A stretch of 64,000 nucleotides of DNA from Chrysomallon squamiferum (lineage: Eukaryota > Mollusca > Gastropoda > Neomphalida > Peltospiridae). The position numbers were made by a program, and so were the translations under genes. Shown piece after piece: positions 1 to 14,840 of this stretch (the first letter of the stretch is position 1; the number at the start of each line of letters is the position of its first letter). The stretch covers positions 13,844,145 through 13,908,144 of the forward strand of contig CM022679.1 in the NCBI GenBank assembly GCA_012295275.1, read 5' to 3'. A model generated the notes under the pieces. That model did no database searches and was not told the DNA's origin. It worked only from the letters and a program-made list of their open reading frames with translations.

Positions 1-38
1 AGAGAAACATTTCTGATAACATCTCTGACTCTATGTAG

Positions 39-1198
39 CTGAGGAATGCTACACTATTGGAAAGTATGCCTACTTCGCTGATGACTTCTATCACACTTAC
101 TTGTGGATGAGGGTTGCTCTGGCCAAGGAATCATTTGAACAGAACAAGACAGTTGCTCGATCTGACATTCTAGATTATTGTGCTTATGCTACAGCCAGGG
201 TAAGCACTGTCCTGTAATGCCATGAACAGACATTTGTCATTATGTTTCCAGTGACTTGGTCTTAGTTTAAGATTTACTTTGTTACCTGCAGTGTTTTCAT
301 ATGCTATTTCAGGTTAATTTTTTATTTTTTAAATTAATGTTTAATGTATTTTTTCAAATTACTGTTACACTGTTTTTACATATCTATATATATATATAGT
401 TGTTTTTTTAATGGTTGTTTAATGGTATCATGTATTTCACAGTGTTTATACTACTGTTTGCAAACTATTGTATTAATTATTGTTTTAAAGTTATACTGTG
501 TTATATTTAAGCTGTTTATTATGTTATTATGCTTTCATGTAGTCTAAAACTTTATGATAGTACAATTATAAATTAAGAAATGTTACATAAAAATTTGTAA
601 TGTTCTGCTGTTCATTGGTTTATTGTATTATTTATTTTATTCTATTTCAATTAATTTTTATTTAATTTTATTTTAGTTTCATTTTATTTTTTTATTTAAA
701 GATTTTCTTTCTTTTTTAAAGCAAATGCTGTAAAGAAAATGACAAATTTGATTTCTTTTCAAATGCCCATGTGTGAATCATTTTTAGAGCATTCTTCCTT
801 ATTCAATCAGCAGCTTAATGATGTATGTTGTGTAGTTTTAGTTATTCTGTTTCTGTTTATTTTCAGCAAGGAAATATTAGACATGCACTGAGTCTGACGA
901 AGGAACTGCTGAAGATAGGTAAATTGCACTTAATAAAAATTAAAAGTTATTGAGATAATCAGACTCTTTAATATTAAAAAAAAATAAGTGTTATCTGAAT
1001 ATTTCAGTATCAATATACCTTTTATTAAAATAGTATTTCTAATGTGAAAACTGAAACTTGTAAAGTACCATTAATTTTAACTTCGAAATATTGCTTTTAT
1101 ATTTGTATGCATATAATGAATTCAGAAGTATTTATAGTAATCTTGTTATCTCTTCATTTAAAAAGGGTTAGAAAAAAAAAAAATTGCATGATTGTAGA

Positions 1199-1232
<34 letters not shown>

Positions 1233-2421
1233 CATAATCAAAATTTGCTAGAAAGATATATTTGATGTGTAAAATGAAAACACAGTGTTACAGGGGTGGA
1301 ATAACTGGCTTTTTTTTTTTTTTTTTTTTTCACAGAGCCAAATCATGAACGAGCTCGGAACAATAAAGCCTATTATGAGAGAATTATTGCTGATGAAGAA
1401 AGGAAAGAAGGAAAACGTGGAGATGATGGAGAGGAACCAATAAGGAATCAGAGATTGAACAGACGAGGTTTTGAGTTCGAAACCTATGAAGCCTTGTGTC
1501 GGGGAGAAGATATCATAGTAGGGTTATTAATTTATCATCTTGAATTAAGTTAATATTCCTTTCCATTCTATATGTTATGTAATTTAATTATAAAGTGTAA
1601 TTCCTTAAAACTACTAGTAAGATGTATTAATATAATGTAAATACAAATTGTCCAATTATTAAATAGTTGAAAGAAATGACCTGTGCTAAAGATTAGAAAA
1701 TGAAATGATGGATATCTTTTTTTTAAATAAAATTAAATAAATATATATATATATATATATACACACAAATATAGATATATGTGTATATACCTATATACTT
1801 ACATTATATATATATATGGAAGAAATTTACAAAAATACCTTAGAACTACATTTAAAACAGTGGGCTGACATTATTTGCTCTATCAAAGATACTAACGTAT
1901 TCCCAGAAAAGACAAATGTTTTTTAAAAACTTTAACATAGCATATGAACAGCTGAGGATTTCATAAAACTGAAATACAGTGCTTTCATTCTCTTTAAAAC
2001 AGCCAATAAAAGATGCACACAAGTTGAAGTGTCGATACCAAACCAACAACAATCACCCACTGCTGATTCTGAACCCTGCCAAGTTGGAGGAAGTTCACCT
2101 GAGACCCTGGATTGTTTTTTACCACGATTTTCTTAGCGATGCCAAAATTGAAACAGTTAAAAGTTTGGCTATGCCTAAGGTAACTTAAAGTGATATTGGT
2201 ATTTGTTTTTTCCTTTTCTCCTGCATATGACACAAACAATAAGTAATATGATTTGTTTTTTTATTTCATATATTTTCTGCGTTTCCACCATCTAAGAAAT
2301 GAAATACACTAATTCACAGGTTTTCACTTTGCTTATATTTTTAATCTTTCAGAAATCTTGAATTTGTTTATGTTCTTAAACCAAATATTTGTACTAAAAT
2401 TTTATTTTATTTTTGGGTTGA

Positions 2422-2455
<34 letters not shown>

Positions 2456-4850
2456 CATCATTACTGTTATTATCATTATTTTAATTATCGTTGTTGTTGT
2501 TTTGGTTTTATCATTATCATGTTGTTTTTTTTTGTTTTTTTTTTACTGTTAGTATTTTTGTTGTTATTGTTATTGTTATTTATATACTTAATCCTTGAGT
2601 AATTTTTACAACCAGTTTTGTTTTTTAAATTTCAGCTGAATCGAGCAACAGTAAATAACCCAGTAACAGGAAAACTAGAAACAGCCAGCTACAGAGTTAG
2701 CAAGAGGTCAGCATTACAGACTATTTGTATATAAATAATTGTAGTACTTAGATCATATATGTATTAGCATTACAGTTTATTGTATAAAATATTTCTTGAC
2801 TAAGTACAGAGAATTTGGATATTTGTTGTATTTACAGTGTAATGAATGACTGAATATTGTTTTTGGAAAAGTATTTACAGTATATCACATAAAACCAGGG
2901 TGTAACAGTTATAATGAATTTCCGTTATCAGGGAATTATTATAATTTAGGAAACCATTATGTTTTATATAACTTTTAAAATGCAGTGAGTTTCTTAGGTT
3001 AAAAAAAACACACCACCAAAATAGCAACAACCCAGTTTTCATTAGTTTTCATGGTTCTTTCCCTTCGTTAGAAAGTTGGTATTTCTTTCCTGTTTATTCA
3101 CATAAAGAGACTAATATTTAGCACTTCTAAGTGTTTAATGTTATTTTAATTGCCAGTGCATGGCTGGACACAAGTGAACATCCACATATTGACAGAATAG
3201 TGAAACGAATTGAAGCAATTACAGGTTTAAATATGAACACGGCAGAGGAACTGCAGGTAAAATAAAAAAATAAAATAACATGTACATGTGTACATAAAGA
3301 GTGCATAAAGAATCCTCGCACAAAAGCTACACAAGTTCAGTATCAGTTACATTTGTTAATTCCCAAAGATAACATAATATCTGTGGAGGGGTAATATCCC
3401 AAAGACGCAAGGAGAGTACATTTTATCATATCAAGAAGCATTAAGATTGTATCTGTATCTCCTCAGATGAACACTTTTTTCATATTTAGATAAGAAGCTT
3501 CAAAAATGTAAACGTTTAAATATAATAATAATATGAACCTGTTTGTTCATAATATATGTTACAACAGAATCTAATAATCCAAATGTTTCCTTATTTTATG
3601 GCTAATGTAATTATAAAATAATTAACTAAATTTTGTTTCTAATATTTTGTTATTTCAGGTTGCTAATTATGGAATAGGAGGCCATTATGAGCCACACCAT
3701 GATTTCAGTACTGTAAGAACAATTTGGTTGTCTTAACTTAATGTTTGTCTCTTTACACTTTGTTATGTATTTATGAAACTGTACAAAAGGCACTATGTTT
3801 TCTCCTGACAGAACAATTTGGTTTGAATTACAACACAATCCACAAATTGTACCTTTTGTATTTTCAAACATACATCTTTGGATTTTTTCTAAAAAGTTTG
3901 TTAAAAAATTTGTTTATTAATTATTTAACAATGAGTGTTTTATATTTTTAAAACTTATAATAGTTAATATTATTGTTATTATGATTTTTGTTATTATTAT
4001 CATTATTACATTTTTTTTTTTTTTTTTTTATACAGAGGAAAAATGATGATGCATTTAGTTCACTGGGAACAGGGAACCGAATAGCTACTTGGCTGAATTA
4101 TGTAAGTTAAAGTCTTTTTACTTAAAAGTATTTGTTAGAAATACCCGAAAGAAATTATTCAGAAATCAGTTCATTAACCAATATAAAGAGTTACTTTGTT
4201 TTGCTGTAATTATTTAAATAAATATTTTTAGTAACTATAAACTTGAGAATTCTTTGAATTGTGTCTTGTTTTTATCATATTGTTTCTCTTGTATCAGATG
4301 AGTGATGTAACTGCAGGTGGAGCCACTGTGTTTCCAAAGATAGGAGTTAAGTTATTTCCTAAAAAGGTAAAAAGCTGTTTTCTCAAAACTACTTTTTTCA
4401 TTTAGTTATTAATATTTATTTAGTTATTTTAGGTTAAATATGTTTTGTTTTTTTGTTGTTATTTTTTTTTATTTTTTTTAAACTGAATGAAATTATGAAT
4501 AAACAGATTTTATTTTATATGTGTGTGTGTGTGTGTGTGTAAATACTTTTTTTTTTTTTTGTCTTTTTCCTCTTTTTTTTGTATAAATTCAGATACAAAA
4601 TTTAAATTATTATTAATAAAGTTGTTCTCTATAGGACTTTTATAAAATATACAGTAAAATAAAGTTTCATTTTTAATCTAAGGGAGTTTCTGCTTTCTGG
4701 TACAACCTGTACAAAAGTGGAGAAGGTATCTTTGAAACCAGACATGCAGCCTGTCCTGTTTTGGTGGGTCAGAAGTGGGTATCTACAAAGTGGATTCATG
4801 AAAGGGGACAGGAATATCGTAGACCTTGCAGTATAGATCCCACTGAATAG
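39..4850 (+). CDS. P4HA1: Collagen prolyl 4-hydroxylase subunit alpha (5'-partial)
   Basis: This is the catalytic alpha subunit of the ER-lumen enzyme that hydroxylates proline in collagen, using Fe(II), 2-oxoglutarate, O2 and ascorbate; it works with protein disulfide isomerase as beta subunit. Ten exons are visible: 39-199, 867-918, 1336-1517, 2003-2179, 2636-2706, 3157-3256, 3659-3712, 4036-4101, 4298-4366 and 4683-4850. All have AG/GT borders and matching phases, giving 365 codons plus TAG. The first two exons encode the TPR-like peptide-substrate-binding region (GKYAYFADDFYHTYLWM). The C-terminal dioxygenase domain keeps the iron ligands: HxD in EPHHDFS (3659-3712 exon) and the distal His in TRHAACPVLVG, followed by the 2-oxoglutarate-binding Lys in GQKWVSTKW (last exon). 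The signal peptide and N-terminal exons lie left of the window. The gene is probably co-orthologous to vertebrate P4HA1/P4HA2. Only one copy of the exon equivalent to the mutually exclusive vertebrate exons 9a/9b is seen. Confidence 0.95.
1203..1231. repeat. (GT)n microsatellite in P4HA intron
   Basis: An uninterrupted GT run lies in the intron between exons 867-918 and 1336-1517. A 20-plus poly-T tract that forms the polypyrimidine tract of the 1336 acceptor follows just downstream (about 1311-1331). Confidence 0.9.
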
Positions 4851-6760
4851 TTGTAAAGCATAATCCAGACATTGTTTCTATAGCAAAACACACACATGTG
4901 TATAATACTCATTTTATTATTTTTTTTAAAAAGTATGTTGAAAAACAAAATCATTCCTCACTGACATGTATTTTTAGTTTTTATAAATGTATTACTAGTT
5001 TACAAGATGTGTACATTTTTTGATACTTTCAGTATAGCCACTACTTCATAACGTTTTTCAAAATGAATTGCCATTAAATTATCTTTACAGATAGCTTTTG
5101 TGTAATTTTTTCTCTTTATGATATATAAAAAATAGCAAATGCATTTATGGAAAAGCATTTACCAAAACATTTTTATCAAAAGGGAAGCAATTTAAATTCA
5201 TAATATTTAATATATTGTTCAAGGGAAATAATCTTCATGTTTAGCATAATACTTTGATTTTATTTTTATTTTTAAGTAATATGTTTGATTTTTAGAGAAA
5301 TAGATATCTCTTGCTGCTAATAATTAAGTATTACTGTATCATTTTCTGAATATATAGTCCCCAGACAGTTTTCAAAGTTCTTGTTACAACTTTTGTATGT
5401 ATATTATGCTTTCATATAGACATGTAAAGAGTCTGCAAATGTGTATTACTTTTTCATGTTTTTATTATTATTTATAGTAATTATTATTAAATAATAAGGG
5501 GATATCAAATAGGATTTTTTTTTTTTTTTGGTTATGTTAGGGTATTTTGTTGGTTTTTTTTTTTTTTTTCTTCTCATAGCATATTTTGTTAAATCCATTT
5601 ATCTGTATTGAAATGCAGCAGTGTACAGCTGTTTTTATAACTTGGAATGTTAATAGATATGTCATTCACTGGTTATTATTATCATTTATCAATTTGCCAT
5701 CTTTCTGGTCAGTTCTGCAGCAGAAAACAAAATAGGTATCAAAATTTAATCTTCAGATTTTATCAGTTACTATTTATGCTTTTGTTTTTCTATATCAAAA
5801 TTTGCCATTCTCAGTTTATGGTCTGTGAACAAAATAAAACTGCTAGATAATATATATCTTTTTATAGCTTAAGTTGAAAATATACTTGAAGGGCTTAGAA
5901 CTAGAATGGTCTAACTTGTACGTTGGTTACTAAGACAAACAAAAATGAAAAGTAATGAACTGTGGTTCATGGGACAGGGTGCAGTCATGAGTTTCTTTAG
6001 TTGGTTTTTATATGAATGAAATAAGATAAAAATTAACAAAAATACGAGAAAACTCAAACAGGTGAAAACTAAAAAAAATTTATAAAGACCTGAAGTTCAG
6101 TGACATCATAGTAATTTATGAAGCACTGGACTATTCAGTCAACATCTTATCACCATATAATAAAAACTCATTTCTTATTTCTGTCAGGGTAGTTCCACTC
6201 TGGTTTTCAGCCCTTCATTTTTAACTTTCTTGGTGATATACTAAATGGAAACGTCTTGTTTTTTTCCATGTCTCCAAATTCAGCTGGTCTGTTTATGTAG
6301 TTAGTGTTGTGTTCTTCCATAGTGAATTTTTAGTCTGGGAATTGGTACCTTTTACATACTATTCTCATTTTTTTTATAATTTTAAAAAAAATCTTTTTTC
6401 ACAGAGAGAATTGTAAGTTTTTTTTGTAAAATTAGTTACAAATTCAGTATAAATTTTACAGTATATGTACAGTTTCTTGTGTATCATCACTAAATTTATT
6501 TGTAGATGATTTCTAAATATGTTTAGAAAGCAGACTGTTGAATGTTTTGTCACTTATATTTTAAAGTTTATTGATGTTTATCTGAAAATGTACATTTCAT
6601 TACTTTTATACATGCTTTTCATGTCTTTTTCTTAACCAGTGAGAGATCAAACTTACTTTTTCATTTTGATTTGAATTGTTGTATCACTGCTTTTAGCAAT
6701 AAACTGTTTTATATAGATGTATAGTTATTATCTGTTTAAAAGACAATAAATACAAGGTTT
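4851..6760 (+). other. Probable 3'UTR of the P4HA gene
   Basis: No coding potential is visible after the TAG at 4848. The sequence is AT-rich with several AATAAA motifs, at 5833-5838, 6698-6703 and 6745-6750. The last two are followed by an A-rich stretch at about 6760-6772, so a transcript end near 6.72-6.77 kb is plausible. Which site is used cannot be decided from sequence. Confidence 0.5.
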
Positions 6761-9700
6761 TTAAAAAAAAAGTATTTATTTTGAAACTGGTACAAGTGAA
6801 ATGATTAAAGGATGATGATGAATCTTTTGTTTCTGATTACCTTTTTTTTTCATATTTCTTACATGAATACTTAACAATGTATTATAGAAATGAAAACAAC
6901 TCCAATAAAAAAACAAAAACAAAAGTAAGAAATTGTAAGAAATTATAAGAAATTACAATCAAATTAGTTATTCAGGTTTAAACTATGCAGAGTATCAACT
7001 GATATTAAGGACCAAGAATAAAAAGTACAAATGTAGTGTACCACATTAAATGAAATCAATTTTAAATGTTTCAAAACAGCATGAGTATTTATGATACTAC
7101 AGAAGAAAAAAAATTCTGCATGCTGGTAAAACATTTAGGATTAATATTCTAAGTGTCTGAAATGAAAAAAATAATTTTTAAAGATTTGTTATTTTTTGTT
7201 AAACAAAATAGCTTCTATAAGAGTAAGAAACAAAAATGTTTTCAGTGATCATAAACAAGCTCAGACAAATCTTAAATGAAAATTTAGGTGGGAAGAGATG
7301 TATAAATGATGCTGATCCAATAATACTTAAAATAATACCAAATAATATAACTGTTCTAGTGTATAGCCGCCAGTCACCATGCATTCTGAATAACAACTAT
7401 CCAGAAAATAATAATAATAATTCTTTAAATAAATAAAATAAAAACTATTACACTAACATACATTTGTGTGTGTGCAAAATGAAAGACATGTTTCTATGTA
7501 TAATAAACAGTAAAACTACATACATTGTACAGTGTACATAAAATACAATCTTCATGTTAACGAACAAATACTACAGTAACGAACATTACTGTTGTTATTG
7601 GCCCCAGATTTAATTTTAATTCTAGGGATAAAGAAACAGAATTAAAACTATTGTTGCATTTTAAAAGTTTTCCAGTTTTATGAAATATTTAATAAATGAG
7701 AAACTAAACATTTTGCTCAGTACTGAATCTACAATAAGTATTAGAGGTCTTACAAATATGTTAACAGTTAGTTCAAGATTATTCATCCTACAGCTAAAAC
7801 CTAAAGCTAACACCCTCCATCTTTCCATTCTAGTCCATAAAGTTTATACAGAATTTAGTGAGGCCTCAAATGTTTGTAACCTAGACAACTGCCTAGTTTT
7901 TAACCTGATAGGTAAGTCCTGTTTTTCTTATGGTTATTGATAACTAATAAATTCCATTAAAATACTGTACATCGATTGGTATTTTTGTAATATTATTTAT
8001 ATCTGAAAATTATTTATTAGACAAATTTCCAACTAAGTAAAATGTGGGCTTTGTTTAGAAAAAAAAGAAGGAAATTCTATTAATTATTTTAGTTTTCATG
8101 TCAAACTACAGTTCAGTCAGCACATTTCTATCCATGCATATAGCTGGATTGTTTTTTGTTTTTCATAATTTTAAATAAACAAATAAATATAAATTAATCT
8201 TTTAAATAACAGAACAGAAATATAAATGATAAATGCCACAAAGTTTACATATTTCTGAGACAGATGTGTATTTATTAATTCAATGACATCTAGAGATCAA
8301 ATTCAGTAAATAAAAGTGCAGTTTACCTTAATTATTAAAAACTTCTATATTTAATTTTTAAGCAATAACTGTTATAAAACAAAACTGAATGGGCCATATT
8401 TTGAAATAGTTATTAACAATCCCAGATCAGACAATTTATTAATATCATCCATTTTTGATGTCACTGAACTGTATCAAATTTGCTTAATCCAAAGCCATCA
8501 ATTATTAGTATTACACTGGAGTAATGAGAAGAATAAATTAAAATTCATATTTAAAATATTAATATCTCAGTTGTCTTACATATTTTTATCTTATTATTAT
8601 TTATTAGTCCCTTAACAGTCTGTTAAATTTATTATTTTATTCCAGACTGCAGTATCATAAAATTATTGTTGAAAAACTACAGAGTATGACTTTTGGCAGT
8701 ATACAAAATATGGATTTCCTTTCAATTACCAGATTTAGTATTATCTTGAAAAATAAATAAAGTATTCATTTAAACTCTGCTTAAAGCATTTCAGAATAGT
8801 GCTGTTTTTCAAAATTTTAAAACAATATTAAAATGAAACAATTTAAAACCAGAACAAAAATTCAGTTGAAGTAACATTTAAGCATGATATACTCAATGTA
8901 ATAATAACTAAAAAATATTGTGTATAAATATCTATATAAATAAATAAATAAATAAAGTAATAAATAACATCAATGCATTAAACAACATTTAAACTTCTTA
9001 CTTGTTAAAGTTTTTAAAAAAAAATGGTGAAATTAAAATTATTTGCTATGGTAGCTTTTAAAGGATATAATTTTTAAAATTAATTATAACTAAGCTTCAT
9101 GATAAGCCAATCCCTGACTAGAAACTAAAAAATATTAACATTGCACTACAAAACTGGGACAAAGCAGGAAATTATATAACACAAAACATTTTTCACCAAT
9201 GTTAAAAATACTGTAACATATTCAACATAAATATTTTAAAAATAATTTGCTGCTTTGAAATATTTAAAAAAATATTTAATGCAATAATAAATTCAACTAT
9301 AAAACTAAAATTAAAAATTATTTTTGAAGAAATTTTAGAGTGGAAAATAATAAAGCAAAGCAAAAAAAAAAATAATAATAATAATAATAATAATAAATTT
9401 AACTATGAACAAAATATATTTTTCAGTATTAAACTAATATTGCTTTCATCAGTTTAAAACAAATAAAAGAAAATACATGTATCCAGGTAAATTATAAACA
9501 TGTCACTCAGCTCTAAATCAATATTAAATTATATAAAAATTTAACACAACTCAATAGTTGCAACATTGTCTATTGATAACTTCAAAATCATATTAAAAAA
9601 TAATAATAAATACCACTAATAATTAAATTAAAATATAGATTCTACAGTAGTGGCAAAAATTAAAAAAATAGAATGATTTCTCACAATCTGCAAATGACAA

Positions 9701-11322
9701 AAACAACAGACAAACAAAAAAGTAATAAAAAATGCCATTTAGCACAACACATTTGCCATTGAAATGAGGTCTGAAAATTATTAACAAAATGAGCGAAAAA
9801 CTTGTTCAGGTTTATACAGAATAATTATAAAGTCAATGTGCAATTTTAAAGTTTGTTAACTTCTGATTTACACATGGCAGAAATGATCCGTTAAAAGGAC
9901 AAGAGAAGATAATTTGTGAATATTTAAATATAATTTATTGAGATTCATGCCTTTCAACATGTCCACTGTTGTCATTGTGGATACAAACTGTGATATGATT
10001 CAAAAGTTCTAGAAATACATTTTATCTGATTTTCAGTTATACCATAAAGATGGTGGTTACTTTGAAAATTAAGAATCTCGACACTAGATACGTTTAAAAA
10101 TAAAACAAATTTGGTTTTCTCTTAACATTTTTCATAGATCAGATATCATACATTTTTTTTAAAATTCCACAAGGACTTTAAAATGACCATGTATATCTCC
10201 ACCCTGACATACCTGATTTTATTTAATATACATCACATTTATCATGTAAGCAGTATGTAATCTATTCAATGAATAATATAAATTGCTTTATTGTATCTGC
10301 ACACACATGAGCAAGCATGCATGCAAAGAAAAAACTGTGTTCTTAAGTCAAATATAACCAAGAATCTATTAAAACTTTTAAGAATCTTAAAAATTAAAAT
10401 AAGCTCCAGACCTCAACAGCCACTGAAGCTGTTCAAAATCTGAGACACAGTAAAACAGAAGTCCAATATTTAAAATCGCTTGTCTTAAATACATTGAAAC
10501 ATCATGTGATTAATGTCCAACAATTCATTAACTGTATTATAAAGTGAGATCCAGTATTTAAAATCTCTTGTTCATCACAACTACAAAGTCACATACTTGA
10601 ATATTTAAAATGATTTGTTCATTATATGTTAGAAAGTCCAATACACTTGAATGATCATATACTTGAATTTTAGTCCAAAATTTTAAATCGCTTGTTCATT
10701 AATTCTGTTACTGAGCCAGATACTCAAATTTTATTATTTTTTAATTAACCTCTAATATTAAAACTCACACATCTCTTAAATCTAGTAGAAAGTTGTATAC
10801 ACTTGAATTAAAGTGCACTATTTAAAATCACACACACTATCTATATCACTCTATCTACTCTTCATTTAACTTCTTGTCTCTGACAAAACTTTTTGAGTAT
10901 TTTCCACACAAGATAAAAAAGAAAAATACAGTAAAAACTTTTGCCATGTGTCAACATGCATCTCTGCTCACCAGTCCTTTGACCAGCAGCTCAGCTGGTA
11001 TAAATATTTAACTGTGAGTGTATTCAGAAGCATGCGAAAATTAATTATTTGTATTTTCTGTCTTATTTCTATTTAAACAAATATTAATTTATCCATTTAC
11101 AAATCTCTGTACAATTACATTATCAAGATTGACATAAAATAATTTTTGGGATAAGTTACCGAAAAACTTCATCTACAAGAAATTATCAACACATACCAGT
11201 GAAGAAGATAATGATATACAAATACAATAACAGACAAGATAAAGTTAGTTGTTTAAATAGTTGTTTTCAGATCATAAGTTTGTAGGCTAGCAAAAAATGC
11301 AGCTCGGTCCTGTCAGCTCTGT
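6761..11322. other. AT-rich stretch without a recognised gene
   Basis: I see no open frame with exon-like borders here, only short chance frames, poly-A tracts and simple repeats such as (AAT)n near 9370-9398. If the exon at 11323-11395 on the minus strand is real, part of this stretch is its 3'UTR. Confidence 0.5.
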
Positions 11323-11395
11323 TTACAAATAGGTGTCAACAGTCTGATCATTCACATAGCCATCTGCTTCAGTTTCATTACAGTTTGGAGGGTGC
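11323..11395 (-). CDS. Candidate terminal coding exon, possibly an alternative EFA6/PSD C-terminus
   Basis: Seen: on the minus strand a polypyrimidine tract ending in a good acceptor (TTTTGTTTTTCAG) is followed by 73 nt that are markedly less AT-rich than the surroundings. In the frame that uses the first base to complete a codon, it reads HPPNCNETEADGYVNDQ then TVDTYL and a TAA stop. No donor follows, as expected for a last exon. I do not recognise the peptide. It carries two possible phosphotyrosine sites (DGYVN, DTYL). Inference: the nearest upstream gene on this strand is EFA6/PSD. Its final exon has an internal donor-like AG|GTACAG at 25315-25322 whose phase fits this exon and would give SLSDR-HPPNCNE. 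An unrelated minus-strand gene is also possible. Confidence 0.4.
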
Positions 11396-13371
11396 CTGAA
11401 AAACAAAATATATTGATGAAATGCAAGTAAAATATACAAATGAATTTAAACGAACTGTCAAGAGAGATGTTTATCATAAACATATATTGTATACTGTTCT
11501 TTAAAAAAAATATCACTGTCACTGTTTTTGCTGGTTATTTTTACAATTATTTTATTTTTACATTCTTAAAAAAGTTATGACGAAAACATTTACCAGTTTT
11601 GTTCCGTTTTCTTTCTTTCCATACACCCACATATTCCCACACATTGTTAGTTAAATATACAATCAAAAATAACTCGATACATACTTATAATAAACATATA
11701 TGTAGCAGTATTACTGAAACATCTTTAAAATGCTTATTAGTACTATTACATCTAATCTGAAAAAATACAAAACATGTTACAAGCTTAATGTATTTTTCAT
11801 TAAAATTTGTTTTTAAAATATTCTGTAAGAAAGCACCATTCACAATGTGTATATATGATTAGATAAATTTTTCATGAATATTTTCAATACGAAACAGGAT
11901 TTCAGCAATTTGTAAAAAATACTACAGTATTTCATTTTTCTGAAGTTATTTATTTCCCAATGTAATAGAGAAGTTATTTTGTGAGTGGAACACACTGATA
12001 CATGCAACTCTCTGTTTAACATGGCAATTCATTTTAATTGATTCATGCATACATATCAACATAAGCATTAAGTTTTTCACATAACAAGTTTTTGTCATTT
12101 ACTTCATTCAACTAAGTCTATTATTAATTTGGTGAACTTGTTATAACTGTTACATGGTTATAAATTGATGTCAGATACCAAACATCTAGCAAAAACAATT
12201 AAAAAATAACAAACAAAAAAATCTCCCATCTGGTTAGTGTTATTATGACATGAACACTATGAAAGGTGCAAGTTGCTACAAATTTCTTCACATTAAATAT
12301 TTAATGTTTACCTGTGAGTGTTCCAAGTGTTGTATATTAATATCTGACATTGATAATTGTATAAAAAGCCAAGTTTTTAATCAAACATTTAAATATGGGT
12401 AACAGTGTTTTCTTAAATTTAAATAAATTTTAAAACCATCTTCAGTTCTGGGAATTTAGAAATATTTTTTAACATTAGAATAAGATCTCCTATTTCAAAA
12501 AATAATTATGTTAACAACTTTAATATACATTTATGTGTATATATATATATAAGGACCATGTTGTACAGTATCGCTATTTTTTTTTTTTAAATAGAATATT
12601 AGCAGATATCATGTTTCACTGTTTTATCTCTACAAGTGTAACTGTAATTGAAGAATCTCAAATTTCATGATAACTCTGTACTAGCTTGCACATTAACTAG
12701 AGTGGAATTCAATATTTCAAATTTCATCGCATCTACATAAGATGATGTTAGTTAAATTAGAGATTTCAAATCAAACAATGATCAATTCCAATTCTAGTGT
12801 AATAACTAGTGATGATTTATATAAATACAACTAATTACATTGTTATTATATCTGTATTTATAACTGATTTAAAAAAAACAAATTCCTAAAATTCAGCTTA
12901 ACATTTGTTTTAAAACAATTATTATTATATTATTATCATTATTATTATTTTATTACTAGTGCTAGTACTGTTATTATTGCCATTGTTATTGTTATTATTA
13001 TTGTTGTTTTTATTCACTTGATCCACAGTACTATTATAATAACTTAAAACAGTTTAGTTTAGCCAGTGAAAGTTCACTGTTGTTGATGACAATTAGCTAT
13101 GATAATGTGCAGCCAAATTTAAACTAATTTATCAATTGTAAGTAAGCTGATCAGTATTACTGTGGTGAGATTACAGCTAATACTTTTTATATTTAAAGCT
13201 AAAAATATATCAAAGCTGTTTTTAGTGGCAAAGTTATATTAATATATGCATGTAAAATATCTGTCCTGCAAAAAATTATCAATCCACTAATAATAGTAAT
13301 TTAAGCAGTAGTAATAATGAGAACAAAACAACAACAATAATAATAAAAATGACAATAAAAATAACAATGAA

Positions 13372-13407
<36 letters not shown>

Positions 13408-14052
13408 CATCATCATCATCATAATCATAATAATCACAATCACAATCACAATTATGACAATAACAACAATAATTTAAACAAACCCAGTTAAAAAAAATAA
13501 CAACATAAATATTAAAGATTTAATGTGCATAAAAGACAATATTCATGTTAACAGCAAAACACTTAAACAATGTTTATGTAAGTACAAAAAAAAAATCACA
13601 AAATCACATCAAAGTGTATTTTATAAATTGTAAGGTGACTTCAGAGTGAAAATAAAAGAACAAAAACCCACAAGTGTAGCATGTCCACAGAAGAGAAACC
13701 AAGAAACTGTTCGTTACAGTGGAAATCTAGTAGAATCAGTGAAACAAAATGCTCTTAAATAACCTACCTTTGTTAACAACACACACCACAGTCCAGCCTT
13801 ATAGAATATTTTACATATTTGTATTGCACTGACTTAAAGAGAACCTTTTTAAAATCCCCTCAAGTTTTTCTTTTTTTTATCACTGCTTTTGTTCTTACTT
13901 TTTATCACATTCTCTGTATACAATTCAAAATGGCTAATTTATTAAACAAAAACAAAAAAAAAAATCTTTTATTAATGAAATTAACTTACTAAAAAGTTAA
14001 GCTTGAAATAACTATTAACATCACAAATGAACAGATTTTTATTAATAATATC

Positions 14053-14055
<3 letters not shown>

Positions 14056-14096
<41 letters not shown>
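14056..14096. repeat. (TA)n microsatellite
   Basis: About 20 uninterrupted TA units in a gene-free stretch. Confidence 0.9.
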
Positions 14097-14097
<1 letters not shown>

Positions 14098-14505
14098 TTC
14101 ATCTTACCTTCAATAAAATTTAATTTAATCAACAAAAAATATTGTATTACTGTTAATTGTATTTTAACTAAAAAAATAAAATTTTAATAAGTTAAAAAAT
14201 TAAGTTAATGTTAAACCAAACAAGGCAAAATTGCAGTGTAGATAATTTACTTGGCAACACAAATAGGTGCTATTAGTATGAAGTAACAGTCTGATAACAT
14301 AACAAATGATGCAGATTTTTAAAAATCAACTTTTTCAGTTATTTCAGGTTCTGGCTTATTAAGGACATGTTCTGCTGTTCTACTGATACTAGTAACATGC
14401 AAACTAAAATTCACTATCTAGTAAAAAAAAAAACATAAGTAGTAAAAATGCTGTTCTAAACTACCATGACTATCTAGTAGCATTATTCAAGAACAACAAC
14501 AACAA

Positions 14506-14529
14506 TAAATAAATAAATTGATATACAAA

Positions 14530-14560
<31 letters not shown>

Positions 14561-14580
14561 ATATACAAATAAATATACAA

Positions 14581-14615
<35 letters not shown>
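14506..14615. repeat. Compound (AAAT)n microsatellite
   Basis: Two long AAAT runs are separated by short ATATACAAAT interruptions. The minus strand gives an open frame only because TTTA repeats lack stops; it is not a gene. Confidence 0.9.
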
Positions 14616-14616
<1 letters not shown>

Positions 14617-14840
14617 AAAAATAATAATTCATAAACAAAAAAATATTAAATAAAATAATAATTACATAATGCATTCTGATTCACCCTATTTTTAAAACAA
14701 ATATTGTGAAAACTACTTAAGTTTTTAATCTGAGATAAACAAAAACAACAAAGAAATTACTTTAAACAACAAAAACACAGTTTTGACCCACACAGCTGGA
14801 AGAAAAACAAGTTGTCTACAATGGTGCAATGTCAAAGTAA

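Noticed and set aside
2358-2552. Poly-isoleucine open frame in a P4HA intron
   Set aside because: An artefact of an (ATT)n array; it has no coding character.
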